Positions 8,941-18,238 of a DNA stretch of 64,000 bases are shown here, in pieces. A model generated the notes under the pieces. The model did no database searches, had not been told where the DNA came from, and was given only the letters and a program-made list of their open reading frames with translations. The stretch's first letter is position 1. Every line of letters begins with the position of its first letter. Origin of the DNA: Chlamydiota bacterium (GTDB lineage Bacteria > Chlamydiota > Chlamydiia > Chlamydiales > Rhabdochlamydiaceae); the NCBI GenBank assembly GCA_030916885.1, contig JAUPVT010000055.1, positions 16,229-80,228 of the forward strand, read 5' to 3'. The position numbers were made by a program, and so were the translations under genes.

Positions 8941-9444
8941 ATGGCAGAAATAGAAGAAGAATTAGACATTAGATATACTCATATTACTGATGAGATCTAT
9001 TTACGCAATTGGCTTATGAATCCTAAATTACAGCATTTTCTTTCTGTTAGTAATGAACAGGAAGTACATAATACAGTGCGGTGTTGGCTAGAATTTTGTC
9101 GTTATAGTGCAAGCCTTACCATCACATTTAATGGGACGCCTTGTGGAATAGCTACTTTGTTTTTAATGCCTTATCAAAAGGTTTCCCATCACTGTTTATT
9201 TAAAATTATTGTAGATCCTGTTTATCAACAAAAAGGAGTAGGCAATAGCTTGTTGAAGAATATCATACATTTAGCAAAAGTATATTTTAAGTTAGAAGAG
9301 ATTTATACAGAAGTAGTGGAAGATAATCCTTTAATTCATCTACTTCATAAATACGATTTTTATCAGTTTGCTGAGCAAAAAGACTACATCAAAGAAAATG
9401 ATCAGTACTACGCACGTCTTCTGTTTGGGATTTCGTTGGTATGA
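8941..9444 (+). CDS. GNAT-family N-acetyltransferase, copy 1
   Basis: A 167-residue protein of the Gcn5-related acetyltransferase fold, with the acetyl-CoA loop in the region QQKGVGNSLLKNII and a C-terminal yxkYDF strand. It starts three bases after the prfB stop codon and its stop overlaps the start of a second GNAT gene (ATGA), so prfB and the two acetyltransferases probably form one transcription unit. It is clearly related to copy 2 (shared YxHI-type start, LMNP/LSDP, CGMATL/CGIATL blocks), so this is a tandem duplication. Substrate unknown. Confidence 0.85.
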   Translation: MAEIEEELDIRYTHITDEIYLRNWLMNPKLQHFLSVSNEQEVHNTVRCWLEFCRYSASLTITFNGTPCGIATLFLMPYQKVSHHCLFKIIVDPVYQQKGVGNSLLKNIIHLAKVYFKLEEIYTEVVEDNPLIHLLHKYDFYQFAEQKDYIKENDQYYARLLFGISLV

Positions 9445-9953
9445 ATAGACAAAAAACTCCTCTTTCTCATTTGAGCTTTCGCTTAACAGATCACTCAGAT
9501 GCTCTTTATTTAACCAAATGGCTTTCCGATCCTGAGGTTTTACACTGGTTCCCCATGATTACTCAGCCAGAGGTGGTGGATGCGATTAGGATTTGGATTG
9601 GGTATTCCCGCTTTGGTTCAGGGATAACAGTGGAGCATAATAATGTGCCTTGTGGAATGGCAACGCTTTATATACAAGCTTATGAAAAACTCAAACATAC
9701 CTGTCTTTTTTCCATTATTGTGCAAAAAGATAAAAGAGGATGTGGAATAGGCAGCTTGTTAATGGAGAACTTAATGAAGTTAGCTCAAGAGAAATTTAAT
9801 ATTAGCATTTTGCATTTAGAGGTCTATGAAGGTAATCCTGCCTACAAAATGTATGCTAAACTGGGATTTACAGAATTTGGATGTCAAGAAAGATTTATCA
9901 AGGAAAAAAATACATATATCGCTAAAGTTTTTATGCAAAAAAGACTGATCTAA
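9441..9953 (+). CDS. GNAT-family N-acetyltransferase, copy 2
   Basis: A 170-residue paralogue of the preceding acetyltransferase. The pantetheine-binding loop appears as KRGCGIGSLLMENLMKLA and the C-terminal part has the usual EVYEGNPAYKMYAKLGF block, closer to the GNAT consensus than copy 1. Translation is probably coupled through the ATGA overlap with copy 1. The yebC gene follows after 18 bases with its own ribosome binding site. Whether the targets are proteins, tRNA or small molecules cannot be seen. Confidence 0.88.
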   Translation: MNRQKTPLSHLSFRLTDHSDALYLTKWLSDPEVLHWFPMITQPEVVDAIRIWIGYSRFGSGITVEHNNVPCGMATLYIQAYEKLKHTCLFSIIVQKDKRGCGIGSLLMENLMKLAQEKFNISILHLEVYEGNPAYKMYAKLGFTEFGCQERFIKEKNTYIAKVFMQKRLI

Positions 9954-9971
9954 TATCGAAAGAGGAAAACC

Positions 9972-10688
9972 ATGGCAGGTCATAGCAAGTGGGCAAATAT
10001 AAAACATCGTAAGGGCAAAGCAGATGCTATTAAAGGAAAGCTTTTTTCTCGTTTAACCAAAGAGATCATTAGCGCTGTAAAACAAGGTGGAGCTGATCCT
10101 AAAGCAAATATCAAGTTACGAATGGTTTTACACAAAGCACGTAGCGCAAACCTACCTAATGAGAATATTGAGCGTAACATTAAGAAAGCTACAAGCGCTG
10201 CCCAAGGAGACTATAGCGAAATATCTTATGAATTATATGGGTATGCAGGCGTCGGCATTATTGTAGAAATTATGACAGATAATAAAAATCGGAGTGCCTC
10301 TGAAATGAGAATTGCCACTAACAAAAAAGGAGGCAGTATTGCAAGTCCAGGCTCGGTGGCTTTTAATTTTGAGCGTAAAGGAATTATTCAAGGAAAAAAA
10401 AATGCTAGTGAAGAAGAGCTCTTTTACCTTATAATGGAAGCAGGAGCAGAAGATTTTGACCTAGAAGAAGGTTTTTGTGTGATTACAACAGCTCCCGATC
10501 AATTATTTCAAGTAAAAGAAATCTTGGAAATCCAAGCATTTATCTGCGAAGAAGCACAGCTTCAAATGATTCCTAAAACATATATAGAATGCGATGATCA
10601 AAACCAAAGACTAAACCTTGATCTGATCGAGTACCTAGAAGCCATAGATGATGTAGACGCTGTTTATCACAATATGAAATTATCTTAG
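9972..10688 (+). CDS. yebC: YebC/PmpR-family protein
   Basis: The N-terminus MAGHSKWANIKHRKGKAD is diagnostic for the YebC/PmpR family, and the 238-residue length is normal. The family has been described as DNA-binding transcriptional regulators and, more recently, as a ribosome-associated factor that eases translation of proline stretches. GAGGAAAA precedes the start. The stop codon overlaps by four bases that of the convergent outer-membrane protein gene. Confidence 0.96.
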   Translation: MAGHSKWANIKHRKGKADAIKGKLFSRLTKEIISAVKQGGADPKANIKLRMVLHKARSANLPNENIERNIKKATSAAQGDYSEISYELYGYAGVGIIVEIMTDNKNRSASEMRIATNKKGGSIASPGSVAFNFERKGIIQGKKNASEEELFYLIMEAGAEDFDLEEGFCVITTAPDQLFQVKEILEIQAFICEEAQLQMIPKTYIECDDQNQRLNLDLIEYLEAIDDVDAVYHNMKLS

Positions 10689-11908
10689 AAGTCAATTGTG
10701 ATAGTAGCGGTTAAACCATGAAGCTTTAAATCATACATAGTGGTATTTCTATAGGCGACAAAAAATGTATTGTAATCCCACCAGAACTGCATTTCGTAGC
10801 CGGCTGAAATCCCTAAGTAATATTTTTTGTAAAAACAAGAACCCCAGTCTAATCCTATAAAGCACTCTACTAGTGGCGTTAAAGTACGATAATGGGCATG
10901 TTTACTGCCTCCTCCCAAGGTTAAATTACCATTCGGAAGAAATTCATTGGTATCATTTCTAGTTTTAATATTGTTCCAAAGCACAGCTCCAGCAACATTA
11001 GCTAAAATAGCAAAATTAGAACATCCTAAATCCCATCTACCTTGCATCCCGAATCTAAGCCCTACACCTTGATTTCTATTTTTTAGAGATACAGTAGCTG
11101 AATTAAAAAGTGGATCAGAGATTCCAACATAAGAAGTATTTAATCTAGATGTTACCCAAGCTCCTTTTAATCCTGCATAAGGGCGAATAGCTAGATTACG
11201 TCCAAGAAATAGGCGTCTACCTAATTCTAAATCAACGGTGTCAAAATGTAGATTCCCACGTGAACTTACAGAACTGGATCTTATTATACTTGATCCTTGA
11301 AAGGGATCTAATAAAGAGGTAGTTAAAAGTTGATTTGGAGAATTCCAAGAGGAATGAGGTTGAGTATGTAAACGGGTCCAGTTAGCAAAAATATCCCAGT
11401 AGTCATAAAATAGATTATAACCAAGTCCTAACTTAAAGCCGCTTTCATATTTATAATCAACTTGTTTAATTGTTTCTTTAATTTGAATATTAGATTGTTG
11501 TTGTAAATTGGAAGTGACACTAAGGTTTTCAATAGAACTACGCCAGTATAGGTAAGCTGTCTCTAAGTAAGGTCCACTTGTTTCTATACAACCTCTGGCA
11601 GAAGGGGTAACATCTATACAAGGATCAAAGCTTTTCACTCTTTTTTCATCGCAGCAATCGGGTTCACAAAAATCGGTATATACAGGCTCTTTATAGGAAG
11701 GAAATTTTTTTCTAAAGCTATTTGGTTCTGAACAGAGAAAAGCATCTTTAGAATCTTTTCTATTCAATAGAGATAAGTTTTTACTATCCCATCTATTGAA
11801 TAAATCCGAGATAGAAAAGCTAGATTCATGAGTTTTGTATCCTAAAAGATAGACTAAAGCAACTATGCTTAATCCTAAACCGAATATTGAATTAGTATGG
11901 TGTTTCAT
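10685..11908 (-). CDS. Legionella-MOMP-like outer-membrane beta-barrel protein
   Basis: A 407-residue protein with an N-terminal hydrophobic signal (residues about 8-23), a cysteine-rich stretch (Cys at 59, 81, 85, 86, 97 and 107) and then amphipathic strands ending in the terminal phenylalanine (TATITIDF) expected of an outer-membrane barrel. Blocks such as LETAYLYWRSS, SGFKLGLGYN, YWDIFANWTRLHT and RPYAGLKGAW resemble the family named after the Legionella major outer-membrane protein, which replaces classical MOMP in several environmental chlamydiae. It probably forms a porin in the outer membrane. The cysteines suggest disulfide cross-linking of the cell wall, as in other chlamydiae (inference). 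Confidence 0.8.
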   Translation of the reverse strand: MKHHTNSIFGLGLSIVALVYLLGYKTHESSFSISDLFNRWDSKNLSLLNRKDSKDAFLCSEPNSFRKKFPSYKEPVYTDFCEPDCCDEKRVKSFDPCIDVTPSARGCIETSGPYLETAYLYWRSSIENLSVTSNLQQQSNIQIKETIKQVDYKYESGFKLGLGYNLFYDYWDIFANWTRLHTQPHSSWNSPNQLLTTSLLDPFQGSSIIRSSSVSSRGNLHFDTVDLELGRRLFLGRNLAIRPYAGLKGAWVTSRLNTSYVGISDPLFNSATVSLKNRNQGVGLRFGMQGRWDLGCSNFAILANVAGAVLWNNIKTRNDTNEFLPNGNLTLGGGSKHAHYRTLTPLVECFIGLDWGSCFYKKYYLGISAGYEMQFWWDYNTFFVAYRNTTMYDLKLHGLTATITIDF

Positions 11909-12072
11909 AATTCTCTCAAATATTTAAACTTAATTTTACAAGTAGAATAAATAAATTAATTTGTAAATACTTTTATTAAAATTATGAATTCAGTTTTTTT
12001 TGAGATTGTATTATTTAATAGGTTAACTAACTTGTTTTTAGGATTTTATTGAATATAAATTGATAGGACTAA

Positions 12073-12783
12073 TTATTTAAAAACATTTTTATGAGGAAAA
12101 TACTTTTTTAATAAAATAGGTACAAGAGCAAGAAAAGCTAAAACAAGTAAACTTAATTTAATTTGTGTATTAAAAATGGCAGAAAAAGAGAAGTCGGTTT
12201 CATTTCTAAAAAAGGTAGAAAGACCTCCTCCTGCCTGCGCTAGCACAATGATTAAAGGTAAAACCCCAACACAAGTTGTCCAAATAAATGTGTAGGTATT
12301 TACTCGAAAAACAGCAGAAAGTAAATTAATTAACCAAAAAGGTAGGATATGACTGAAACGCAAGAAAAGTAGATAGCTGATTTCATAGCGGTAAAAAGAC
12401 TCTCTTAAATGAATGAAATAGGTCTTTTTTCTATGGGAGAGAAATTGAAAAAATGCAGTGCGCATAATAAAAAAAAATATAACTGCCCCTAATGTTTCAG
12501 AAAAGCAAGTATAGGCAATTGCCAATGGCAAGGGGAACAAGAACCCAGCAACCAGTGTTAATAGGGTAGAAGCTGGAATAATCAATATTACTGAGATTGT
12601 ATGAATCAAAATAAAACAGAATCCAGATAAAATGGGATATTCCTGTACATATTTCTCCCAAATAACATGCTGGGACTTAATGAGATTAAAGTCTAATGCC
12701 TTGTATTTTCCTGTTAAGAAAAAATACAAGACAAAGGACAAGATAAGTAAAATAGGCAAAAAGGGTAGCCATTTTCTAATCAC
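12073..12783 (-). CDS. TVP38/TMEM64-family (DedA-superfamily) membrane protein
   Basis: A strongly hydrophobic protein of about 236 residues with some six membrane segments. The central blocks (TLLTLVAGFLFPLPLAIAYTCFSETLGAV and the loop FLRFSHILPFWLINLLSAVFRV, cut here into parts) are those of the VTT/SNARE-associated family, linked to lipid scrambling or proton-coupled transport. I prefer the GTG start at 12783, which has AAAGG seven bases upstream and lies ten bases after the stop of the protease gene; the longer frame to 12870 would overlap that gene and adds an atypical N-terminus. Confidence 0.85.
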   Translation of the reverse strand: MIRKWLPFLPILLILSFVLYFFLTGKYKALDFNLIKSQHVIWEKYVQEYPILSGFCFILIHTISVILIIPASTLLTLVAGFLFPLPLAIAYTCFSETLGAVIFFFIMRTAFFQFLSHRKKTYFIHLRESFYRYEISYLLFLRFSHILPFWLINLLSAVFRVNTYTFIWTTCVGVLPLIIVLAQAGGGLSTFFRNETDFSFSAIFNTQIKLSLLVLAFLALVPILLKKYFPHKNVFK

Positions 12784-12793
12784 TAAATAGCCT

Positions 12794-15667
12794 TTAATTA
12801 ACAGATGTAAGCTGACCCAGAGCTTGCACATCTTCTTTAGAAGTAAGCTCATAGCGAAAGTTTTTATCATCTGTCATAATACCTTCTACTAAAACAGCCA
12901 ATCTGCGAGAGTTCTTTCGAGAGATCAATTTTTCAGCGGCTATGCAAAAATTATTATAAGATAGATCTTTTAGGCTATTTATTTGCTTATTTACCCATGC
13001 AAAATCTTGATAATAAAAAGCTAATTTAGCGGTTTCTATTGCTTTATTAAACATGTTTTCTGGTCTCATCTTAAGAGAGGTAATTAAACTGGTGCGGATT
13101 TTTTTAAAGCGCTCTAAAGAAATTTCTAAAGGTAGATTTTTACTAAAATCTTCCAAAAATAATTCAAAACGCGCTAATAAATCAGTGGGGGTATGGGTAC
13201 TAGATTGCACTGCAAAATATTGCAGAAGCTGCTTTTCTTTTTCATCATCCCAGGCTTTAGCTATATAAGCTGTTTGTTGTTTAGTGCGCAATGTTTCAAA
13301 AAAAGCGCTTTGCAGAGCTTGACCTAAGGTTTGTTGAATAGCCCATGATTCAAAACTAAATGGCCCTTCTTGTAAAAGCAGCAAAGCAGCAGCTCCTTGT
13401 CGATTTGTCTCAAAAGCAAGCTTATAAGGCCCATGCAGATCGGATAAGAGAAGAACTTTAGCTTTAGCTTGACTCTGAAGAGAATAGGGATTTGCAGCCA
13501 AAATTGTTTGTAATTCTCTGTAGAGCTCTGTTGCTAGAGATTGATTGAGATTTCCATATAAAAGAGCTTGCATATAAAGGCATTGACTAAATCTCTCTGA
13601 GAAATCACACAAATCTTTTAGGCAAGTTTTTTGTAAGGCTAGTAATTTTTGCTGGCTAGTAGGTTGATCAAAAATAACCCCGCCCATTTGTTCTGAAGCT
13701 TGACATAAAGGGAGCTCTTTAGAAGCATTTTCATAATTAGCAGCTAAAGAGCTGACATAAATCTGAAATTTTTCTTGAGAACAAACAACCAACTTAGATG
13801 CTTGAAACACTTTCTTAGTAAATAAAGGCATTTTTTCACTAAGCCCTTGAATGTAGAAAATAGCCTCTAAAGGTTTTAGTTTTAGTTCTATTTGAATTCC
13901 CGCATCTTTAGCAAAGGATAAATCGTCAGCAAGTAAATCCTGGAGAGCATAAGACCATAAATCAGCTAATACTTGAGCCTTCGGGGTCTGGTCGAAAAGT
14001 GGCGATTTGAGCTGAAATATAAAAACAGTTTCTGGAGTACGGTAATAACTATCAGCCAAAAAGTATATTTCAGAACCCTCATCTTGATGAATCAAAGTGG
14101 GTATTTCTTGAAAAGATGTGTTTTGTAGAGTTAATTGGTTAGGTATATAAGGATTTTGCCCTGGTAGGTTAATCTCTTTGTTAATCCCAGCTTTTTCCCA
14201 GACTTGTAGTCTCTTTTGATCAATGGGAATCATTGCGTATTCTGCCTGCATCCATTTTTCTTTTCGATCGGGAATCACTCCTACTCTGCTCGGATCTGCA
14301 ATGACGAAATAGACGCACTTGGGGGGCGTTAGTGTATTTAAAAAGTTATGAATTCTTTGAGGGGCAAAAACAGTCGGAATCTTCGTTTTAATAGGATAAG
14401 AGCTAAGATCTTCATAAAGCATATCAGAAGCTGTTTCTGAAGCCATTTCAAAGGTATCTTTTCTAGATTGATATTGATAATCTATCATTGCCATGGTTTT
14501 AAACTCTTGAAATAGATAATCAGGGATTTTTTCTACTCTCAAGAGCTCGAGTGCTGAAAATATATAGGATATAGCATTATCAATTTGCAAAAGACCGGAA
14601 TCGGTTAAACAGACTTCAATACAAAAAAGTAGGCTATCTTTACTGAAACGATCACAACTAACATTGAAATTTTCCGCAATGTTTTCCTTCTTTAATTTAG
14701 CAAATAAGCTCCCTTTTACCTCTTTATTGAGAATATAAGTGATAAATTCAGGGACTTTTTCTTCTAGATTAGCAGCGAATTCTTTTGGGACCTCCCAGCA
14801 TAAAGAAAGAGTCTTTAGATCTTTAACCGGTTTGATAAAAATCATGCTCCCTTTCTGCTGACTAGACAATAAAAAACTTGGAGGGATTTTTTTTTGGTAG
14901 GTCGTATTAGTAATAGGCGAAAATTTGTTAACGGCTAAATCCCTCATTTCAGTAATACTTAGAGAAGAAATCATGATTAAATGCATACAGTTTGCATTAT
15001 AATGGTTTGAGTACCAATTTTTTAAATCAGATTGGGGGATTTTACAAAGAGTATCTTTATTTCCAGTAGAAAATTTGCAATTTGGATGATCTGGATTTCC
15101 TGTCTCTTTTAAAATCATATACTGGCGCCATCCATCATGCTCTATATTTTTAGCATGTTCATTATCAACAGCATTAAGTTCTCTTTGTATACAGCTTGTA
15201 GAAAATAAAGGATCGATAAAAAAATGAGAAAGACGATCAATGGCTTGCGTATAAGCATCGTTATGAATGGAAAACATGTAAACGGTTCGATCTGGAGCCG
15301 TATAAGCATTTACCTTACCTCCATGATCTTTAATAAATTGCATATACTCAGATTCGTCTGGATAAGCTTCAGTCCCCATAAATAACATGTGTTCTAAAAA
15401 ATGAGCTATCCCAGGGTGATCATCATTCCAAGAACCAGCTCCTACACAAATACCTGCACTAGATTGAGGGGTATCTTTATCGGAAATTAGAAGAATTTTC
15501 AATCCATTTTCTAGAATGATTTTTTCAGTTTTTCTTTCAGCAATAGAAGGAGTAAAAATAGGGAGCGTGCATTGATCCTGAATAATCGTATACGAAAGAG
15601 CGGATGGATCTACTGCGCATAAAGGAGCACTCAAGCAAATTAAAGGTAAAAAATACTTCATGATCAA
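12794..15667 (-). CDS. M16-family (insulinase/pitrilysin) zinc metalloprotease with signal peptide
   Basis: The 957-residue length and four-domain layout match the one-chain M16A proteases (pitrilysin, insulin-degrading enzyme). The inverted zinc motif HFLEH is at residues 89-93 and the third ligand is the glutamate at about 170 in AVDNEHAKN. The first 18 residues (KYFLPLICLSAPLCA) form a signal peptide, so it works in the periplasm or is exported, degrading small peptides. Start may be 15667 or 15661 (MIMK). It appears to be followed by the TVP38 gene in one operon. Confidence 0.95.
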   Translation of the reverse strand: MIMKYFLPLICLSAPLCAVDPSALSYTIIQDQCTLPIFTPSIAERKTEKIILENGLKILLISDKDTPQSSAGICVGAGSWNDDHPGIAHFLEHMLFMGTEAYPDESEYMQFIKDHGGKVNAYTAPDRTVYMFSIHNDAYTQAIDRLSHFFIDPLFSTSCIQRELNAVDNEHAKNIEHDGWRQYMILKETGNPDHPNCKFSTGNKDTLCKIPQSDLKNWYSNHYNANCMHLIMISSLSITEMRDLAVNKFSPITNTTYQKKIPPSFLLSSQQKGSMIFIKPVKDLKTLSLCWEVPKEFAANLEEKVPEFITYILNKEVKGSLFAKLKKENIAENFNVSCDRFSKDSLLFCIEVCLTDSGLLQIDNAISYIFSALELLRVEKIPDYLFQEFKTMAMIDYQYQSRKDTFEMASETASDMLYEDLSSYPIKTKIPTVFAPQRIHNFLNTLTPPKCVYFVIADPSRVGVIPDRKEKWMQAEYAMIPIDQKRLQVWEKAGINKEINLPGQNPYIPNQLTLQNTSFQEIPTLIHQDEGSEIYFLADSYYRTPETVFIFQLKSPLFDQTPKAQVLADLWSYALQDLLADDLSFAKDAGIQIELKLKPLEAIFYIQGLSEKMPLFTKKVFQASKLVVCSQEKFQIYVSSLAANYENASKELPLCQASEQMGGVIFDQPTSQQKLLALQKTCLKDLCDFSERFSQCLYMQALLYGNLNQSLATELYRELQTILAANPYSLQSQAKAKVLLLSDLHGPYKLAFETNRQGAAALLLLQEGPFSFESWAIQQTLGQALQSAFFETLRTKQQTAYIAKAWDDEKEKQLLQYFAVQSSTHTPTDLLARFELFLEDFSKNLPLEISLERFKKIRTSLITSLKMRPENMFNKAIETAKLAFYYQDFAWVNKQINSLKDLSYNNFCIAAEKLISRKNSRRLAVLVEGIMTDDKNFRYELTSKEDVQALGQLTSVN

Positions 15668-15779
15668 CCCCTTATCTTAAAAATGTTATACTCTGCATTC
15701 TGATTTAAAATTCTTTTTTTGTCGAGGAAACAGAAAAGAGGATTTTTGAATTAATTATTTTGATTTCTATCTTTGTAAT

Positions 15780-16133
15780 AACATTGTCAAAGCAGAAGGA
15801 GAGATTACCTTTATAGAGTGGGATTCTTTTAGCTATCAGCTCATAAAAAACTTGAAAAACATACATGAAATATTCCATTTAGATTGAGGAAGGTTAGAGT
15901 AATAGATATACCATTACTCAATACTCAAATTTTGTATAATCATTATTGGGTTTTGGTGCTGCTTATGGTCGTAGAGTTGTTTTTGATTTCAATAAGAATA
16001 ACTGTCGTTGCTTAGGAAAGTTGCTTTATATAGGTAGAGATAGAGAAAAAAAATAGGAGAAAAGCTTCATCCATTTTGTCTGGAAGTTGTTCCTCAAATT
16101 CTCTTAAACACAAACTTCAGTCCAGAAAATTGA
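15780..16133 (+). pseudogene. Decayed copy of the orphan 359-residue protein family
   Basis: Three separate frames here translate to pieces matching the intact gene that follows. At 15795, GEITFIEWDSFSYQLIKNLK aligns with the intact GQVAYIAWDSSGSQIAKGFK. At about 15950, YGRRVVFDFNKNNCRCL aligns with NGGRIACDSDSDEDSLCS. At about 16060, EKLHPFCLEVVPQ aligns with ETLYPFCLEIVPQ. The order of the pieces is the same as in the intact gene, with frameshifts and stops between them. No other gene is visible in the 620 bases between the protease and the intact copy. Confidence 0.75.
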
Positions 16134-16287
16134 TATACTTACAAATAAGGGAGTAATTAAAAAGAGGTTAGCAAAGAGCTCTTAACTTGCTTTTTAAATT
16201 TTAATCTTGAATAAAGCTGTCATTAATTTAAATAATTTATTACTATCTATCTGCTTCATTAAAACCCAAGATTAAAAGGAGTCTATT

Positions 16288-17367
16288 ATGCCCTCGAATA
16301 ATTTATGTAAGTCTGGTGCTCATCAAGCAAGTTATTCAACCAAACAAGAAGAAATTTTAAGCATTCCTAACGAGCAACAAATGCTAGCAGATCGACTGGC
16401 TGATAACATATTTAATGCTATTTATAACGCTACACGATCTCAAAGCCCATCAGTAGTTAGAAAAAATTTTAAATATTTACAAGAGAGGTTATCATCTTCT
16501 CTAGGTAAGCAAATCAGTTTTAAGCTATATGACCAAAATCAAGTAAATTACCAAGAGCTAAAGCTTCGTATTAAAGCTCCAGAAGTAAGCAGTGATGTAC
16601 CTATTTTTTTGAGAGAAGATATAAAAGATACTATTGGTTTATCAGAGCCTCTCCTTGCTACATTGCAAAAGTCAGAAGAATGCACGACTATTTTGAACCT
16701 TCTTCAAGTAAACTTTCCAAAGCTAACTTCATCTTTTTTTAATAAAGAAACAAAAATACCAAGATTTATTGTTTCTTCACCTATTCCTTTAAATCAAGAG
16801 GGTAAGGGAAATTTTTTTCCTCAAATAGAATCAGAAGGACAGGTTGCCTATATAGCATGGGACTCTTCTGGTTCTCAGATAGCAAAAGGGTTTAAAGAAA
16901 AAACATGTGATATTCTACTTAAAAATAAAGAGGCTTTTTGTGGGGTTGGTTTATCTCAAGCTGATTTGGAAGAAATAGAAGAAGGAGCTGGAGTATCTGA
17001 TCATTTTATAACTTCGAAGGTTACGGTAATAGGTATTCTCGTTGCTAAGCCATTAACCTATATACAATCATGGTGGTTAAACGGTGGTAGAATTGCTTGT
17101 GATAGTGACTCTGATGAGGACAGCCTTTGTTCCGATGTGCTAATTGCTAGAGGTCCTTTATCAAGAAGTGATCCAACTACTTTTGGGATGCTTGGAATTC
17201 AAGGAGCTACTGTTTCTTCTCATTTACAAAATTTGCCGGATAGGCCAAAAAAACTAGAAGAAACGCTTTACCCATTTTGCTTAGAAATTGTTCCTCAATT
17301 TTCTTCAAAACAAAATCCAGTTAAGGAAGAAGATCTTGTAATGGCGGTAGAAGCTCTACTTCAATAA
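16288..17367 (+). CDS. Orphan hypothetical protein, intact member of a local gene family
   Basis: Not recognised. The 359-residue protein has AAAGGAG before its ATG and no signal peptide or membrane segment. The first 120 residues look helical (ADRLADNIFNAIYNATRSQS, KYLQERLSSSLGKQI); the middle holds an acidic serine-aspartate patch (CDSDSDEDSLCSD) and the end a conserved-looking DRP-YPFCLEIVPQ segment. Decayed relatives lie on both sides. A soluble lineage-specific protein, perhaps a secreted effector, is plausible but unproven. Confidence 0.8.
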   Translation: MPSNNLCKSGAHQASYSTKQEEILSIPNEQQMLADRLADNIFNAIYNATRSQSPSVVRKNFKYLQERLSSSLGKQISFKLYDQNQVNYQELKLRIKAPEVSSDVPIFLREDIKDTIGLSEPLLATLQKSEECTTILNLLQVNFPKLTSSFFNKETKIPRFIVSSPIPLNQEGKGNFFPQIESEGQVAYIAWDSSGSQIAKGFKEKTCDILLKNKEAFCGVGLSQADLEEIEEGAGVSDHFITSKVTVIGILVAKPLTYIQSWWLNGGRIACDSDSDEDSLCSDVLIARGPLSRSDPTTFGMLGIQGATVSSHLQNLPDRPKKLEETLYPFCLEIVPQFSSKQNPVKEEDLVMAVEALLQ

Positions 17368-17436
17368 AAAATATTTTTACAGTTGAAAAATTAAATTTCA
17401 GATAAAATTATCATATATTTTATAAACTACTAACTC

Positions 17437-17460
17437 TGCACACTCTTTAATGGGTGTGCA
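17437..17460 (+). terminator. Possible intrinsic terminator after the orphan gene
   Basis: TGCACACTC pairs with GGGTGTGCA around a six-base loop and is followed by TATTTATT. The T-tract is interrupted, so this is a weak call, 70 bases after the stop codon. Confidence 0.4.
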
Positions 17461-17759
17461 TATTTATTGACTGATCTTTAAAAATACAACTCTTCAAGAT
17501 ACCTTAAGGCAGAAAATTAATTTATTATAATTAGTGTTATTTAATTTAATATTTATTACTAAAGGAGTATTAATTAATGTATAGAATATAAAATTACTTT
17601 AACTCTAATAGAAACTTTCTCCAAGTAGTTCTCGGAATTGGAGAGAAAAAGCGTTTATATTAAGCTAGTGATACTGAGATTCCAATGGCTCCTCAAAGAG
17701 CATAGAGAACCCTAGACTCTACCATTTTAAGAAACAAATATTCTTAGAGAAACGTTCTC

Positions 17760-17999
17760 TTTTTGAGGAAGATGATCAGGAGTTAGGGATTTCTAGATAT
17801 ATATTATTGTTGTTCAAAAAAATAGGTATTTTGATTTTTCATTCATTTAGTATTGGGTCTAATATCCGTGGTAATGAGAAATCAGTAGATTTAAATGCTC
17901 TTTTTGGAAATGAAGACTTGCCCGATAGAGAGTTAAGATCAGAAGAACAAGCATTTCCATTTGGTATAGAAATTATTTCTTTAAAACCGGAGTTTTGGT
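17760..17999 (+). pseudogene. Second decayed copy of the orphan family
   Basis: The segment around 17915-17985 translates to EDLPDRELRSEEQAFPFGIE, which aligns with QNLPDRPKKLEETLYPFCLE of the intact neighbour. Upstream, LFEEDDQELGIS at about 17760 may correspond to the acidic patch. No start codon with a ribosome binding site joins these parts. The rest of the 870-base gap up to 18238 shows no supported gene; a frame at 17807-18064 is the visible part of this relic. Confidence 0.65.
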
Positions 18000-18238
18000 T
18001 TTCTATCAGGCAACTAGCCCTAAACTTTTCTTGTTTTGGCCCCTTTTTTTGGTTGTTTTTGTAAATGAAGCTTATGTAATAACAAGAGGGTTTTTTTTGT
18101 CTTATTTTTCCTATTCTTAATTAAATCCAACATTCAGGTTTAAAAAATCTTTAGAAAAAAACCAGTTTGGAGAAGCAAGCTCATAATGGCCATAGATATC
18201 CAATTTCAAGAACAAGCATTTGCAGATTTGTCTCAATT

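Noticed and set aside
10685..11908. EPVYTDF in the MOMP-like protein as an EPIYA motif
   Set aside because: It is a single occurrence in the extension of an outer-membrane barrel protein and is probably chance.
12784..12870. N-terminal extension of the TVP38 protein
   Set aside because: It overlaps the protease gene; the GTG at 12783 has a good ribosome binding site.
16288..17367. Relationship of the orphan protein's acidic patch to ankyrin, leucine-rich or F-box domains
   Set aside because: No repeat period or diagnostic residues of those eukaryotic-like domains are visible.
17807..18064. Intact 85-residue gene
   Set aside because: No ribosome binding site; its middle is a fragment of the orphan family, so it is treated as a relic.
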